Source: Pseudomonas mohnii (lineage in GTDB: Bacteria; Pseudomonadota; Gammaproteobacteria; Pseudomonadales; Pseudomonadaceae). Taken from it: a stretch of 64,000 nt of DNA. Of this stretch, positions 37,419-48,402 are shown in pieces (position 1 is the first letter of the stretch; every line of letters starts with the position of its first letter). The notes below the pieces were generated by a model, which was given only the letters and a program-made list of their open reading frames with translations, was not told where the DNA came from and ran no database searches. The position numbers and the translations under genes were made by a program. Where the stretch lies: NCBI RefSeq assembly GCF_900105115.1, contig NZ_FNRV01000001.1:4386501-4450500 (forward strand). The letters run 5' to 3'.

Positions 37419-38876
37419 ATGAGTGAAGAGATCCTGATCAACATCACGCCGATGGAATCGCGCGTGGCGGTGGTTGAAAACGGTGTCCTGCAAGAGGTCC
37501 ATGTCGAACGTACGCAAAAGCGCGGCATCGTTGGCAACATCTATAAAGGCAAGGTCGTACGGGTGTTGCCTGGCATGCAGGCCGCTTTCGTCGATATCGG
37601 CCTGGATCGCGCCGCGTTCATTCATGCTTCGGAAATTTCCCTGCGCGAAGGCCCGGCGGTCGAGAGCATCAGTGCCCTGGTTCATGAAGGCCAGAGCCTG
37701 GTGGTGCAAGTCACCAAGGACCCGATCGGCTCCAAAGGTGCACGATTGACCACCCAGCTGTCGATCCCTTCGCGTTATCTGGTCTACATGCCGCGTACGG
37801 CTCATGTCGGTATTTCGCTGAAAATCGAAGATGAAGCCGAGCGTGAGCGTCTCAAGCAGGTGGTCTCCGATTGCGTCGCCAAAGAAGGCATCAAGGAGGC
37901 CGGCGGTTTTATCCTGCGTACCGCGGCGGAAGGCGCGGGTGCCGATGAAATCCTCATGGACATCCGCTACCTGCGCCGGCTCTGGGATCAGATCAATGCG
38001 CAGATCAAAACCATCAGCGCACCGAGTGTGATCTACGAAGACCTTGGTTTGGCGCTGCGCACCTTGCGCGACCTGGTGAGCCCGAAGATCGAAAAAATTC
38101 GCATCGACTCCCGGGAAACCTTCCAGAAAACCACGCAGTTCGTCGCCGAACTGATGCCGGAGATCGCCGATCGTCTGGAACATTACCCCGGCGAACGACC
38201 GATTTTCGACCTGTACGGCGTCGAAGACGAAATCCAGAAAGCCCTGGAGCGTAAAGTCCCGCTGAAGTCGGGCGGCTATCTGGTGGTCGACCCGGCGGAA
38301 GCCATGAGCACCATCGACGTCAACACCGGGGCGTTCGTCGGTCATCGCAACCTGGAAGAAACCATCTTCAAGACCAACCTGGAAGCCGCGACTGCGATTG
38401 CTCGACAGCTGCGCCTGCGTAACCTGGGCGGGATCATCATCATCGATTTCATCGACATGGAAGATGAAGAACACCAGCGTCAGGTGCTGCGCACGCTCGA
38501 GAAGCAATTGGAGCGCGACCACGCCAAGACCAACATCATCGGTATCACCGAGTTGGGCCTGGTGCAGATGACCCGTAAACGCACTCGCGAAAGCCTCGAG
38601 CAGGTTCTGTGCGAGCCGTGCAGCAGTTGCCAGGGCCGCGGCAAATTGAAGACCCCGGAAACCGTCTGCTACGAAATCTTCCGCGAAATCCTCCGCGAAG
38701 CTCGCGCCTATCAGGCGGAAGGCTATCGTGTATTGGCGAACCAGAAAGTTGTCGATCGTCTGCTCGATGAGGAATCGGGCAATGTCGCCGAGCTTGAAGG
38801 GTTTATCGGCCGCACGATTCGTTTCCAGGTGGAAACCATGTATTCCCAGGAACAATACGACGTGGTGTTGCTCTGA
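37419..38876 (+). CDS. rng: Ribonuclease G
   Basis: Endoribonuclease that matures the 5' end of 16S rRNA and cuts some mRNAs; 485 aa, standard length. The S1 domain is at about 35-125 (VGNIYKGKVVRVLPGMQAAF), the DNase I-like catalytic part has metal ligands in TIDVNTGAFVG and IIIIDFIDM, and the Zn-link is CEPCSSCQGRGK. The ATG at 37419 (MSEEILINITPMESR) is used; the frame is open to 37380. Confidence 0.96.
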   Translation: MSEEILINITPMESRVAVVENGVLQEVHVERTQKRGIVGNIYKGKVVRVLPGMQAAFVDIGLDRAAFIHASEISLREGPAVESISALVHEGQSLVVQVTKDPIGSKGARLTTQLSIPSRYLVYMPRTAHVGISLKIEDEAERERLKQVVSDCVAKEGIKEAGGFILRTAAEGAGADEILMDIRYLRRLWDQINAQIKTISAPSVIYEDLGLALRTLRDLVSPKIEKIRIDSRETFQKTTQFVAELMPEIADRLEHYPGERPIFDLYGVEDEIQKALERKVPLKSGGYLVVDPAEAMSTIDVNTGAFVGHRNLEETIFKTNLEAATAIARQLRLRNLGGIIIIDFIDMEDEEHQRQVLRTLEKQLERDHAKTNIIGITELGLVQMTRKRTRESLEQVLCEPCSSCQGRGKLKTPETVCYEIFREILREARAYQAEGYRVLANQKVVDRLLDEESGNVAELEGFIGRTIRFQVETMYSQEQYDVVLL

Positions 38877-38951
38877 ATCGCTACGTTTTGACTTTTCCTG
38901 AACGGCTGGCCTCAGCTTTTTGCAAAACATTTGCCATGGGAGCCAACTGAC

Positions 38952-41900
38952 ATGGACCGTCTGACACGCATTTTGGCCGCACTGACCCGCTGGGGTCTGG
39001 GCCTGTGCGCGTTGGCTTTGGTACTGATGGCGTTGTACGTCAGCCTTGGCCGTGAGCTGACGCCACTGGTGGCGGAGTATCGCGGCGAAGTCGAGACCCG
39101 GGGCCGCGACGCTTTGGGCATGCCGCTGCAGATTGGCGAGCTGAAAGGCAATTGGAGCGGCTTCGCGCCTATTCTTTCGGCTCACGATGTGACGGTCGGC
39201 GAGGGTGCCAACGCCCTGCACCTGGAAAAGGTGCGGGCGGTGCCGGACCTCTGGGCCAGTCTGCTGGCGCGTGAAATACGTATTGCCCACCTGGAACTCA
39301 ATGGCCTGAAGATCAGCCTCAAGCAAGGCAATGACGGTGAGTGGGCGCTGGAAGGTCTGCCGGTCAGGAACGATCAGCCCCTCGACCCGGAGCAGTTACT
39401 CAATAGCCTGCAAATGGTCCAGCAGTTGTCGGTACTCGACAGTCAGATCACGTTGCAGCCGTGGGGGGAATCTCCCCTTAGCCTGACTTACGTCGGTTTG
39501 AATCTGAAAACCGGTGCTTACCGCCAGCGGCTCGATGTCCGCTTGACCCTGCCCGATGGTCAGCCGATGGCAATGAGCCTGCGTACCCGCATTCAGGCCA
39601 GCCGATGGAAGGAGGGTGAAGCGGACGTTTACTTGAGTCTGCCGCAAAGCGACTGGTCTAAATGGCTGCCCGAAAGTGTTTCCCAGCAATGGAATTTCTC
39701 GGAGATCAAAGGCGGTGGCGAGCTGTGGGCGACCTGGGGCCAAGGCGTCTTGCAAAGTGCCGCCGTCCGGTTGAACGCGCCTCAAATCAAAGGGGCCTAT
39801 GCCGAGCGCAAGCCGGTCCAGATCAATAATCTGGCGCTCAACGGCTATTTTCAACGCAGCACCGAAGGCATGTTAGTCACCCTGGACTCTCTGGCCATGA
39901 ACCTCGACGAGACTCGCTGGGAATCACGCTTGCAGCTCAAGCAGCTGGCGGCCACCGATAAGGCAGAAGAGGCTTGGCACCTGCAGGCCGACCGCCTCGA
40001 GCTCACTCCGCTCACGCCGTTGCTCAATGCCCTGGCGCCATTACCTGAAGGTTTTGCCACGACGGTCGAGCGGCTCAAGGTCATCGGCGGCCTGCGCAAC
40101 GTTCTGATCGACGTGCGGCCCAATGCCACCGACGACAGCAAGTTCAGCTTTGCCGCCAATCTTGATCGGGTCGGCTTCGACGCCTACCACGGCGCTCCGG
40201 CGGCACGGAATGTCAGCGGCAGTATCAGCGGAGACCTTGGCCACGGCGAGCTGCGCATGGACAGCAAGGATTTCATGCTGCACCTGGACCCGATTTTCGC
40301 CAAACCGTGGCAATACATCCAGGCCAATGCCCGGTTGACCTGGAAACTCGATAAAGAAGGCTTCACCCTGATCGCGCCGTACCTGAAGGTATTGGGCGAG
40401 GAAGGCAAGATTGCCGGTGACTTCCTGATCCGACTGCATTTCGACCACAACCAGGAAGACTACATGGACCTGCGGGTCGGCCTGGTGGACGGGGACGGTC
40501 GCTATACCGCCAAGTACTTGCCGGCGGTCCTGAGCCCGGCACTCGACGAATGGCTGCGTACGGCGATTCTCAAAGGTGCAGTCGATCAAGGTTTCTTCCA
40601 GTACCAGGGCTCGCTGAACCACGGTGCCGAAGATGCCGCCCGCAGCATCAGCCTGTTTTTCAAAGTGCACGATGCCGAGTTGGCGTTCCAGCCCGGCTGG
40701 CCGCATGTCAGCAAGGTCACGGGGGACGTGTTCGTCGAGGACAGCGGCGTGCGGATTCTGGCCAGCAAGGGGCAGTTGCTCGACACCCAGGTCAGCGATA
40801 TTTACGTCAGCATTCCTCACGTTCCGGAAGGACAGAGCACTCATCTGTTGCTTGACGGCGGTTTTGCCGGCGGCTTGGGTGACGGCCTGAAAATTCTCAA
40901 GGAAGCGCCGATCGGCACTGCCGAAACTTTCGCCGGTTGGGAAGGTGAGGGCGACCTGCAAGGCAAGCTCAAGCTGGATATCCCGCTGGTCAAAGGCGAG
41001 CAGCCGAAGATCGTGGTCGACTTCAAAACGGCAAAGGCTCGACTGAAATTGCCCGAGCCCCCCCTTGAGTTGACTCAGCTCAAAGGTGATTTTCGTTTCG
41101 ATAGCAGCAAAGGGTTGAGCGGCCAGAACATCACGGCACGAGCGTTCGACAAACCGGTAAGCGCACAGATATTTGCCGATGGTCGTGAAGGCAAGCTCAA
41201 TACCCGTGTCACAGCCTCGGGGCAGGTCGAAGTCAAGAAACTCGCGAACTGGCTCAGCGTCTCCCAGTCGCTGCCGGCGAGCGGCGTGATCCTGTATCAA
41301 TTGCAACTGACCCTCAATGGCGGTGATAGCCAGTTGATGGTCAACTCCAATCTAAAAGGTGTCGCCATCGATTTGCCGGCACCCTTCGGCATGCCCGCCG
41401 AAACCGGGCGCGATACGACGTTCCGCATGACGTTGCAGGGAGCGGAACGACGCTATTGGGTGAATTACGGCGAATTGGCGAACTTCACCTTCGCCGCGCC
41501 TCCCGGAAATTTTGCCGAGGGTCGCGGTGAATTGTTCCTGGGTAATGGCAATGCCATGCTGCCCGCTGCCAAAGGCCTGCGGGTGCGCGGCGTGCTATCG
41601 CAGCTGGATGTCGGCCCCTGGCAGGACCTGGTGAACAAGTACGCCGGGCAAGACCCGGGCGGTAGTGCAAAACAGTTGCTCAGCAGTGCCGATTTCAAGG
41701 TCGGCAAGCTCAGCGCACTGGGTACAACCCTGGATCAGGCATCGGTGCAGTTGACGCGAAAACCGGCCGCCTGGGCTTTGCAGCTCGACAGTCAGCAAGT
41801 CAAGGGCGCCGCCAGTATTCCCGATGCGAAAGCCTCGCCAATGGTCATCAATCTGCAATACGTGCGATTGCCGGCGCCTGATCCGAAGGTTCTTGCCGAC

Positions 41901-42755
41901 GAAAACTCGCCGGACCCGCTGGCCACCGTGGATCCGACGAAAATCCCGGCGCTGGATATCACGATCAACCAGCTTTTCCAGGGCAATGATCTGGTCGGTG
42001 CGTGGTCGCTCAAGGTTCGTCCTACGGCCAAGGGGATCGCCCTCAACTCACTGGATATGGGCCTCAAAGGCATCCTGTTGCAAGGCAGCGGTGGCTGGGA
42101 AGGTGCGCCAGGTTCCAGCACAAGTTGGTACAAGGGGCGGATCAGCGGCAAGAATCTGGCGGATGTGCTCAAGGGATGGGGCTTCGCACCGAGCGTGACC
42201 AGCCAGGAGTTCCATATGGATGTCGATGGTCGCTGGCCCGGTTCACCGGCCTGGCTGGCCAGCAAGCGTTTCTCCGGGACCCTCGACGCTTCAATGAGGG
42301 AGGGGCAGTTTGTGGAAGTCGAAGGCGGTGCCCAGGCGTTGCGAGTATTCGGCCTGCTCAACTTCAACTCCATCGGCCGGCGATTGCGCCTGGACTTCTC
42401 CGACCTGTTCGGCAAAGGTTTGAGCTATGACCGGGTCAAGGGGCTGCTGGTGGCGACCAATGGCGTCTATGTGACCCGTGAGCCCATCCAGATGACCGGC
42501 CCGTCGAGTAATGTTGAGCTCAACGGCACCCTGAACCTGGTGGGCGATCAGATCGACGCCAAGCTGATGGTGACGTTGCCGGTGACCAACAACCTGCCAA
42601 TTGCCGCCCTGATCGTGGGCGCGCCTGCCGTCGGCGGTGCTCTGTTCCTGATCGACAAGCTGATCGGTGACCGCGTGGCCCGTTTTGCCAGTGTGAAGTA
42701 CACCGTCAAGGGGCCATGGAAAGAACCGAAAATCACCTACGACAAGCCTTTTTGA
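38952..42755 (+). CDS. YhdP-family AsmA-like envelope protein
   Basis: Very large protein, 1267 aa, with one N-terminal membrane helix (LTRWGLGLCALALVLMALYV) and a long periplasmic repeating beta-groove. The N-terminal part matches the DUF3971 type and the C-terminal part the AsmA-like C-domain (AQALRVFGLLNFNSIGRRLR). In E. coli, YhdP, TamB and YdbH are thought to carry phospholipids from inner to outer membrane; the same role is inferred here. GGGAG lies about 10 bp before the ATG. It sits between rng and the nitrilase gene, as in other pseudomonads. Confidence 0.92.
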   Translation: MDRLTRILAALTRWGLGLCALALVLMALYVSLGRELTPLVAEYRGEVETRGRDALGMPLQIGELKGNWSGFAPILSAHDVTVGEGANALHLEKVRAVPDLWASLLAREIRIAHLELNGLKISLKQGNDGEWALEGLPVRNDQPLDPEQLLNSLQMVQQLSVLDSQITLQPWGESPLSLTYVGLNLKTGAYRQRLDVRLTLPDGQPMAMSLRTRIQASRWKEGEADVYLSLPQSDWSKWLPESVSQQWNFSEIKGGGELWATWGQGVLQSAAVRLNAPQIKGAYAERKPVQINNLALNGYFQRSTEGMLVTLDSLAMNLDETRWESRLQLKQLAATDKAEEAWHLQADRLELTPLTPLLNALAPLPEGFATTVERLKVIGGLRNVLIDVRPNATDDSKFSFAANLDRVGFDAYHGAPAARNVSGSISGDLGHGELRMDSKDFMLHLDPIFAKPWQYIQANARLTWKLDKEGFTLIAPYLKVLGEEGKIAGDFLIRLHFDHNQEDYMDLRVGLVDGDGRYTAKYLPAVLSPALDEWLRTAILKGAVDQGFFQYQGSLNHGAEDAARSISLFFKVHDAELAFQPGWPHVSKVTGDVFVEDSGVRILASKGQLLDTQVSDIYVSIPHVPEGQSTHLLLDGGFAGGLGDGLKILKEAPIGTAETFAGWEGEGDLQGKLKLDIPLVKGEQPKIVVDFKTAKARLKLPEPPLELTQLKGDFRFDSSKGLSGQNITARAFDKPVSAQIFADGREGKLNTRVTASGQVEVKKLANWLSVSQSLPASGVILYQLQLTLNGGDSQLMVNSNLKGVAIDLPAPFGMPAETGRDTTFRMTLQGAERRYWVNYGELANFTFAAPPGNFAEGRGELFLGNGNAMLPAAKGLRVRGVLSQLDVGPWQDLVNKYAGQDPGGSAKQLLSSADFKVGKLSALGTTLDQASVQLTRKPAAWALQLDSQQVKGAASIPDAKASPMVINLQYVRLPAPDPKVLADENSPDPLATVDPTKIPALDITINQLFQGNDLVGAWSLKVRPTAKGIALNSLDMGLKGILLQGSGGWEGAPGSSTSWYKGRISGKNLADVLKGWGFAPSVTSQEFHMDVDGRWPGSPAWLASKRFSGTLDASMREGQFVEVEGGAQALRVFGLLNFNSIGRRLRLDFSDLFGKGLSYDRVKGLLVATNGVYVTREPIQMTGPSSNVELNGTLNLVGDQIDAKLMVTLPVTNNLPIAALIVGAPAVGGALFLIDKLIGDRVARFASVKYTVKGPWKEPKITYDKPF

Positions 42756-42825
42756 CGCTCTTTTTCAGAACGCACACTCCAGGCCTATGGAGTAGCATGG
42801 ACGTCTATCCATTCAGGAGCGCGCC

Positions 42826-43680
42826 ATGTCTGTAGCGGTGATTCAAATGGTCAGCCAGAGCGATGTGCTGGCCAACCTGGCCCAGGCCCGTCAATTGCTC
42901 GAGCAGGCAGCAGCCGGTGGTGCGGCGCTTGCGGTGCTGCCGGAAAACTTCGCGGCCATGGGCCGGCGCGACATTGCCGACATTGGCCGCGCCGAGGCAC
43001 TGGGCGAAGGTCCGATCCTGCCCTGGTTGAAACAGACCGCTCGCGACCTCAAGTTATGGATTGTGGCCGGCACCTTGCCGCTGCCGCCGGTGGACCAGCC
43101 GGCAGCCAAGGTGCACGCCTGCTCGTTGCTGGTCGATGACCGGGGTGAGACGGTGGCGCGTTACGACAAGCTGCATTTGTTCGACGTGGACGTGGCAGAC
43201 AATCGCGGTCGTTATCGCGAATCCGATGACTATGCTTATGGCAGTGGTGTCGTGGTCGCGGACACACCGGTAGGGCGAGTCGGCCTGACGGTCTGTTATG
43301 ACCTGCGATTCCCGGAGCTGTACAGCGAATTGCGTGCTGCCGGCGCGGAGCTGATTACCGCGCCATCGGCCTTTACTGCCGTGACCGGTGCGGCGCATTG
43401 GGACGTGTTGATTCGCGCGCGGGCCATTGAAACCCAGTGTTATGTGCTCGCGGCCGCCCAGGGTGGGACGCATCCGGGGCCGCGAGAAACCTGGGGACAT
43501 GCCGCCATCATCGACCCATGGGGGCGCGTGCTGGCGCAACAGGACCAAGGCGAGGCCGTGCTGCTGGCCGAGATAGACAGCAGCGAACAGGCGTCCATCC
43601 GGGCGCGGATGCCGGTGTCCAGTCACCGGCGCTTTTTCTCGCAGGGCGCCCAGCGGCCTGCATCAGAACGACGAATTTAA
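42826..43680 (+). CDS. Carbon-nitrogen hydrolase (nitrilase superfamily, Nit1-like)
   Basis: A 284-aa nitrilase-fold amidase with the full triad: Glu40 (VLPENF), Lys115 (RYDKLHLFD) and Cys157 (TVCYDLRFPEL). The closest-looking family is the deaminated-glutathione amidase branch (Nit1/YbeM), a metabolite-repair role, but this is inferred from motif wording alone. GGAG precedes the ATG. It is followed after 12 bp by tldD and is probably transcribed with yhdP and tldD. Confidence 0.88.
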   Translation: MSVAVIQMVSQSDVLANLAQARQLLEQAAAGGAALAVLPENFAAMGRRDIADIGRAEALGEGPILPWLKQTARDLKLWIVAGTLPLPPVDQPAAKVHACSLLVDDRGETVARYDKLHLFDVDVADNRGRYRESDDYAYGSGVVVADTPVGRVGLTVCYDLRFPELYSELRAAGAELITAPSAFTAVTGAAHWDVLIRARAIETQCYVLAAAQGGTHPGPRETWGHAAIIDPWGRVLAQQDQGEAVLLAEIDSSEQASIRARMPVSSHRRFFSQGAQRPASERRI

Positions 43681-43692
43681 GGCATAAAGCAT

Positions 43693-45135
43693 ATGAGCGA
43701 GTTGTTGTCCTCAGTCAGTGATCACCTCCTGGCGCCTGGCGGCGTAACGATCGAGAGCCTGCAGGGTGTGCTCGGCGATCTGGCTGGCCCGGGAATCGAT
43801 GCCGCCGACCTGTATTTTCAGGGGCAGATCTCCGAGTCCTGGGCGCTGGAAGACGGCATCGTCAAGGAAGGCAGCTTCAACCTTGACCAGGGCGTGGGCG
43901 TGCGGGCGCAATCGGGTGAAAAAACCGGTTTTGCCTACAGCAACGCCATCACTCTGGAAGCCCTGGGCGCGGCAGCCCGTGCCGCCCGCTCGATCTCTCG
44001 GGCCGGGCAAAGCGGCACCGTGCAGGCGTTCACCACTCAGGATGTCGCGCAGTTATATGGGGCAGACAATCCTCTGGAAGTGCTGACCCGTGCCGAGAAA
44101 GTCGATCTGCTCAAACGCATCGATGCCGCGACTCGCGCGCTCGATCCGCGCATCCAGCAAGTCACCGTCAGCATGGCGGGTGTCTGGGAACGGATTCTGG
44201 TGGCCTCCACCGACGGCGGGCTGGCGGCGGATGTGCGACCTCTGGTGCGTTTCAATGTCAGCGTGATCGTCGAGCAGAACGGCCGTCGTGAGCGCGGCGG
44301 TCATGGCGGTGGCGGTCGCACCGATTACCGTTATTTTCTCGCCGAAGATCGCGCCATGGGCTATGCCCGCGAAGCGCTGAGACAGGCGCTGGTCAACCTG
44401 GAGGCCATTCCGGCGCCGGCCGGTACGTTGCCGGTGGTGCTTGGCTCCGGTTGGTCGGGTGTGTTGCTGCACGAAGCGGTCGGCCATGGTCTGGAGGGCG
44501 ATTTCAACCGTAAGGGCAGTTCAGCCTACAGCGGACGCATGGGCGAGATGGTTGCGTCCAAGCTTTGCACCATCGTCGATGACGGCACCCTGGCGGGGCG
44601 TCGTGGCTCCTTGAGCGTTGACGACGAAGGTACGCCGACCGAGTGCACGACGCTGATCGAAAACGGCGTACTCAAAGGCTACATGCAGGACAAACTCAAC
44701 GCGCGCCTGATGGGCGTGGCCCGTACGGGTAACGGCCGTCGCGAATCCTACGCGCACCTGCCAATGCCGCGCATGACCAACACCTACATGCTCGCCGGTG
44801 AAAGCGATCCGGCCGAAATCATCGCTTCGGTGAAGCGCGGTATCTATTGCGCCAACCTCGGCGGCGGCCAGGTGGACATCACCAGTGGCAAGTTCGTGTT
44901 CTCCACCAGCGAGGCGTATCTGATCGAAGACGGCAAGATCACCGCTCCGGTCAAGGGCGCGACCCTGATCGGCAACGGGCCTGAAGCCATGAGCAAGGTG
45001 TCGATGGTCGGCAACGATCTGTCGCTCGATAGTGGTGTGGGGACGTGTGGCAAGGATGGGCAGTCGGTGCCGGTGGGTGTCGGCCAGCCAACGCTGAAGA
45101 TTGATGCGATCACCGTGGGTGGCACGGGCGCGTAA
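43693..45135 (+). CDS. tldD: Metalloprotease TldD
   Basis: Catalytic subunit of the TldD/TldE heterodimer, which degrades unfolded peptides and matures microcin-type or RiPP precursors; 480 aa. The zinc motif HEAVGH is at 260-265 ([20 protein letters not shown]). The C-terminal part contains [22 protein letters not shown] sequence and [18 protein letters not shown], which carries the third zinc ligand. pmbA (tldE), its partner, is 682 bp downstream with the antisense yjgA between. Confidence 0.96.
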   Translation: MSELLSSVSDHLLAPGGVTIESLQGVLGDLAGPGIDAADLYFQGQISESWALEDGIVKEGSFNLDQGVGVRAQSGEKTGFAYSNAITLEALGAAARAARSISRAGQSGTVQAFTTQDVAQLYGADNPLEVLTRAEKVDLLKRIDAATRALDPRIQQVTVSMAGVWERILVASTDGGLAADVRPLVRFNVSVIVEQNGRRERGGHGGGGRTDYRYFLAEDRAMGYAREALRQALVNLEAIPAPAGTLPVVLGSGWSGVLLHEAVGHGLEGDFNRKGSSAYSGRMGEMVASKLCTIVDDGTLAGRRGSLSVDDEGTPTECTTLIENGVLKGYMQDKLNARLMGVARTGNGRRESYAHLPMPRMTNTYMLAGESDPAEIIASVKRGIYCANLGGGQVDITSGKFVFSTSEAYLIEDGKITAPVKGATLIGNGPEAMSKVSMVGNDLSLDSGVGTCGKDGQSVPVGVGQPTLKIDAITVGGTGA

Positions 45136-45183
45136 GGCGTGGAGCTGCGGGTGAGCCGCCAGGCGACTCACCCGATCAGAGTC

Positions 45184-45708
45184 TCAGCGCAGACCGCGTT
45201 GAGTCTCGTCCAGCTCACGGATGTACTTGAAGATTTTACGGCTCGATGCCGGTGGCTTGTTGGTCGCCAGCTCGTGCTGGGCCTGACGGATCAGGGAGCG
45301 CAATTGCTGGCGATCAGCCTCCGGGTAGTCGATGACGAACTTTTCCAGGACTGCATCGTCGCCGGCGATCAGGCGATCACGCCAGCGCTCCAGGTTATGG
45401 AAGCGTTCGTTGTATTGGCGAGTGGAGGCATCGAGTTGATCGAGCAAGACCAGAATGGCGTCAGTGTCCTGATCGCGCATCAGTTTGCCGATGAACTGGA
45501 GGTGCCGTTTACGCGCGATGTTCGCCGTGTGCTTGGGCGCATCGGCCAAGGCCCGGCGCAAAGCGTCGGTCAAGGGCAGTTTTGCCAGCAAGTCAGGCTT
45601 GAGTGTCGTAAGGCGTTCGCCAAGGTCAACCAGAGCATGCAGCTCGCGTTTGACCTGGGATTTGCTTTTTTCTCCCGTATCGAGGGAGTCGTCGTAAGAA
45701 TCAACCAT
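45184..45708 (-). CDS. yjgA: Ribosome-associated protein YjgA (DarP, DUF615)
   Basis: A 174-aa, charged, helical protein of the DUF615 family ([20 protein letters not shown], then [18 protein letters not shown]). In E. coli the homolog DarP helps late assembly of the 50S subunit. I start at the ATG at 45708; the reading frame is open far beyond this to 46494 but only as antisense of pmbA. It is antisense to, and placed between, tldD and pmbA. Confidence 0.93.
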   Translation of the reverse strand: MVDSYDDSLDTGEKSKSQVKRELHALVDLGERLTTLKPDLLAKLPLTDALRRALADAPKHTANIARKRHLQFIGKLMRDQDTDAILVLLDQLDASTRQYNERFHNLERWRDRLIAGDDAVLEKFVIDYPEADRQQLRSLIRQAQHELATNKPPASSRKIFKYIRELDETQRGLR

Positions 45709-45816
45709 GGTGGCCGTCCGCAAAGAAACGCCGCCATGATAACCAGTCGGGGGCCGCTTGTCCGGCCCGGTCGCTCGATGACCTATTCCGAAAGCAGAAT
45801 TTGAGTGGAGAACAGC

Positions 45817-47163
45817 ATGAGTGCAGTTGAAAGCGTCGGCCCACAAGCGTTGCCGGCACTGCAAGAACAAGTCGAGCAGATCATCGCTGAAGCCAGGCGC
45901 CAGGGGGCCAGTGCCTGTGAAGTGGCGGTGTCCCTGGAGCAGGGCCTGTCGACCACGGTGCGCCAGCGCGAAGTCGAAACCGTCGAATTCAATCGTGATC
46001 AGGGATTCGGTATCACCTTGTACGTTGGTCAGCGCAAGGGTTCGGCCAGCACCTCGGCCAGCGGTCCAGAGGCGATTCGTGAGACCGTAGCCGCCGCCTT
46101 GGCCATTGCCAAACACACCTCGGAAGACGAAGCGTCGGGCCTGGCGGATGCTGCTCTGATGGCGCGTGACGTTCAGGATTTCGACCTGTTCCACCCATGG
46201 GATATCACGCCGGAGCAGGCAATCGAGCAGGCGCTGACCTGTGAAGCGGCCGCATTTGCTGCCGACAGCCGGATCAAGAATGCCGATGGCACTACGCTGA
46301 GTACCCATCAAGGCTGCCGTGTCTATGGCAACAGCCACGGTTTTATCGGCGGTTATGCATCGACCCGGCACAGCCTGAGCTGCGTGATGATCGCCGAGGC
46401 CGATGGTCAGATGCAGCGCGATTATTGGTATGACGTGAATCGCCAGGGCAATTTGCTGGCTGATCCGGTGAGCATTGGCCAGCGTGCCGCACAACGGGCG
46501 GCAAGCCGTCTCGGCGCGCGTCCGGTGCCAACCTGCGAAGTGCCAGTGCTGTTTTCCGCCGAGTTGGCCGGTGGTTTGTTCGGCAGCTTCCTGTCGGCGA
46601 TTTCCGGCGGCAGCCTGTACCGCAAGTCATCGTTCCTTGAAGGCACCCTGGGTCAGAAGCTGTTTCCTGAATGGCTGACCATCGATGAGCGTCCGCACTT
46701 GATGCGTGCCTTGGGCAGCGCGGCCTTCGATGGCGATGGTCTGGCGACTTACGCGAAGCCGTTCGTTGAAAAGGGCGAGCTGGTGTCCTACATCCTCGGT
46801 ACTTACTCCGGTCGCAAGCTCGGCATGCCGAGCACCGCGAATGCCGGAGGCGTGCATAACCTGTTCGTCACCCATGGTGATGAAGATCAGGCGGCCTTGC
46901 TGCGTCGCATGGGGCGTGGCCTGCTGGTGACCGAATTGATGGGGCAGGGCCTGAACATGGTCACGGGCGACTACTCCCGTGGCGCGGCGGGTTATTGGGT
47001 CGAGAACGGTGAAATCCAGTTCGCGGTCCAGGAAGTGACCATTGCCGGCAACATGCGTGACATGTTCAAGCAGATCGTTGCCGTGGGTAATGACTTGGAA
47101 CTGCGCAGCAATATCCGTACGGGATCGGTACTGATCGAGCGGATGACGGTGGCAGGCAGCTAA
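45817..47163 (+). CDS. pmbA: Metalloprotease-like subunit PmbA (TldE)
   Basis: Partner of TldD in the peptide-degrading heterodimer, 448 aa. It lacks the HExxxH zinc site, as TldE should, and has the family segments [39 protein letters not shown] and [20 protein letters not shown]. The ATG at 45817 (MSAVESVG) follows GAGTGGAG; an upstream in-frame start at 45805 is less likely. Confidence 0.95.
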   Translation: MSAVESVGPQALPALQEQVEQIIAEARRQGASACEVAVSLEQGLSTTVRQREVETVEFNRDQGFGITLYVGQRKGSASTSASGPEAIRETVAAALAIAKHTSEDEASGLADAALMARDVQDFDLFHPWDITPEQAIEQALTCEAAAFAADSRIKNADGTTLSTHQGCRVYGNSHGFIGGYASTRHSLSCVMIAEADGQMQRDYWYDVNRQGNLLADPVSIGQRAAQRAASRLGARPVPTCEVPVLFSAELAGGLFGSFLSAISGGSLYRKSSFLEGTLGQKLFPEWLTIDERPHLMRALGSAAFDGDGLATYAKPFVEKGELVSYILGTYSGRKLGMPSTANAGGVHNLFVTHGDEDQAALLRRMGRGLLVTELMGQGLNMVTGDYSRGAAGYWVENGEIQFAVQEVTIAGNMRDMFKQIVAVGNDLELRSNIRTGSVLIERMTVAGS

Positions 47164-47176
47164 ACTCCCCTGTTAC

Positions 47177-47217
47177 AAAAAAGGCGCACCACCTGATGGG
47201 GGGTGCGCCTTTTTTTG
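47177..47217. terminator. Bidirectional terminator between pmbA and ptsO
   Basis: AAAAAAGGCGCACC and GGTGCGCCTTTTTTT form a hairpin with A and T tracts on both sides, 15 bp after pmbA and 35 bp from the end of the convergent ptsO. Confidence 0.9.
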
Positions 47218-47251
47218 TGGGCTATCGAGCGGGTTTGGCCTCGATACGCGT

Positions 47252-47527
47252 TTACTCGCCTTCGTCGAAATAGCGGTTGATCAGGTCTTTCAACGCATCC
47301 AGCGCCTTTTGCGCGTCTTCGCCTTCGGTGTTGATGTAGATTTTGGTGCCCTTGCCAGCCGCGAGCATCATCATTGCCATGATGCTTTTGCCGTCGACCG
47401 TAGATTCTGGAGTGCGTCCGACTCTGATCGTGCAGTCCTTGAATTCACCGGCGACTCCGACGAATTTTGCAGAAGCACGGGCGTGCAGGCCCAGCTTGTT
47501 GATGATTTCGATTTCCAGAGCAGGCAT
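47252..47527 (-). CDS. ptsO: Nitrogen-PTS phosphocarrier protein NPr
   Basis: HPr-like carrier of the nitrogen phosphotransferase system, 91 aa. It passes phosphate from PtsP to PtsN. The phospho-His15 is in NKLGLHARASAKF and the second conserved motif is GKSIMAMMMLAAGKG. It is the last gene of the leftward rpoN-hpf-ptsN-rapZ-ptsO series, 15 bp after rapZ. Confidence 0.96.
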   Translation of the reverse strand: MPALEIEIINKLGLHARASAKFVGVAGEFKDCTIRVGRTPESTVDGKSIMAMMMLAAGKGTKIYINTEGEDAQKALDALKDLINRYFDEGE

Positions 47528-47542
47528 CGCGGTGTGAATCCT

Positions 47543-48400
47543 TTAGCTGAGGTCGCGGTGGCGAACCTGGACGTTCTTCAGGGATTGTTGCAGCGTCTTG
47601 CCCAAGCGTTCGGTTAGGTAGACGGAGCGGTGATGTCCGCCCGTGCAGCCAATGGCAATGGTGACATAGGCGCGGTTGCTGGCGGCAAAGCGGGGCAGCC
47701 ATTTGAGCAGATAGGTGGAGATGTCCTGGAACATCTCTTCCACGTCCGGCTGGGCTGCCAGGTACTCGGCAACCGGTTGATCAAGCCCGGACTGCGCCCG
47801 AAGCTCGGGTTTCCAGTAGGGATTGGGCAGGCAGCGCACGTCGAATACCAGGTCGGCATCCACGGGCATGCCACGCTTGAAACCAAAGGACTCCACCAGG
47901 AACGCTGTACCGGGTTCCGGCTGGTTCAGCAGGCGCAGCTTGATCGTATCCCGCAGCTGGTACAGGTTGAGGTTGGTGGTGTTGACTTTGAGATCGGCAA
48001 GGTCGGCTATGGGGCCGAGCAGGCTGGTTTCATCGTTGATCGCTTCAGCCAGCGAACGATTGGCACTGCTCAGCGGGTGACGACGACGGGTTTCCGAAAA
48101 ACGCTTGAGCAAGGTTTCTTCGTCGGCATCCAGGTACAGAACGTCGCACTGGATATGCCGGCTGCGGACTTCTTCGAGCAATTCGGGGAATCGCGACAAG
48201 TGACTGGGCAGGTTGCGTGCATCAATGGACACGGCCACCAGCGGCTGTGCCAGTTCGGTGTGGATCAATGCGCGTTCGGCGAGTTCCGGCAGCAACCCGG
48301 CGGGAAGGTTGTCGATGCAGTAGTAGCCACTGTCCTCGAGTACATCAAGGGCGGTGCTTTTACCTGAGCCGGAGCGGCCACTGACGATGATCAAGCGCAT
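47543..48400 (-). CDS. rapZ: RNase adapter protein RapZ
   Basis: Nucleotide-binding RNA-binding protein, 285 aa. In E. coli it hands the small RNA GlmZ to RNase E and so controls GlmS. Walker [10 protein letters not shown] is at residues 8-16; the C-terminal RNA-binding part has [19 protein letters not shown]. Only 2 bp separate it from the ptsN stop codon. In pseudomonads its RNA target is less well known. Confidence 0.96.
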   Translation of the reverse strand: MRLIIVSGRSGSGKSTALDVLEDSGYYCIDNLPAGLLPELAERALIHTELAQPLVAVSIDARNLPSHLSRFPELLEEVRSRHIQCDVLYLDADEETLLKRFSETRRRHPLSSANRSLAEAINDETSLLGPIADLADLKVNTTNLNLYQLRDTIKLRLLNQPEPGTAFLVESFGFKRGMPVDADLVFDVRCLPNPYWKPELRAQSGLDQPVAEYLAAQPDVEEMFQDISTYLLKWLPRFAASNRAYVTIAIGCTGGHHRSVYLTERLGKTLQQSLKNVQVRHRDLS

Positions 48401-48402
48401 GG

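Noticed and set aside
36726..39326. An 866-codon open frame antisense to maf, rng and the start of the yhdP-type gene
   Set aside because: It spans three well-supported genes on the other strand and has no ribosome site or recognisable motif.
45709..46494. N-terminal extension of YjgA
   Set aside because: It is purely antisense to pmbA; the DUF615 part begins at the ATG at 45708.
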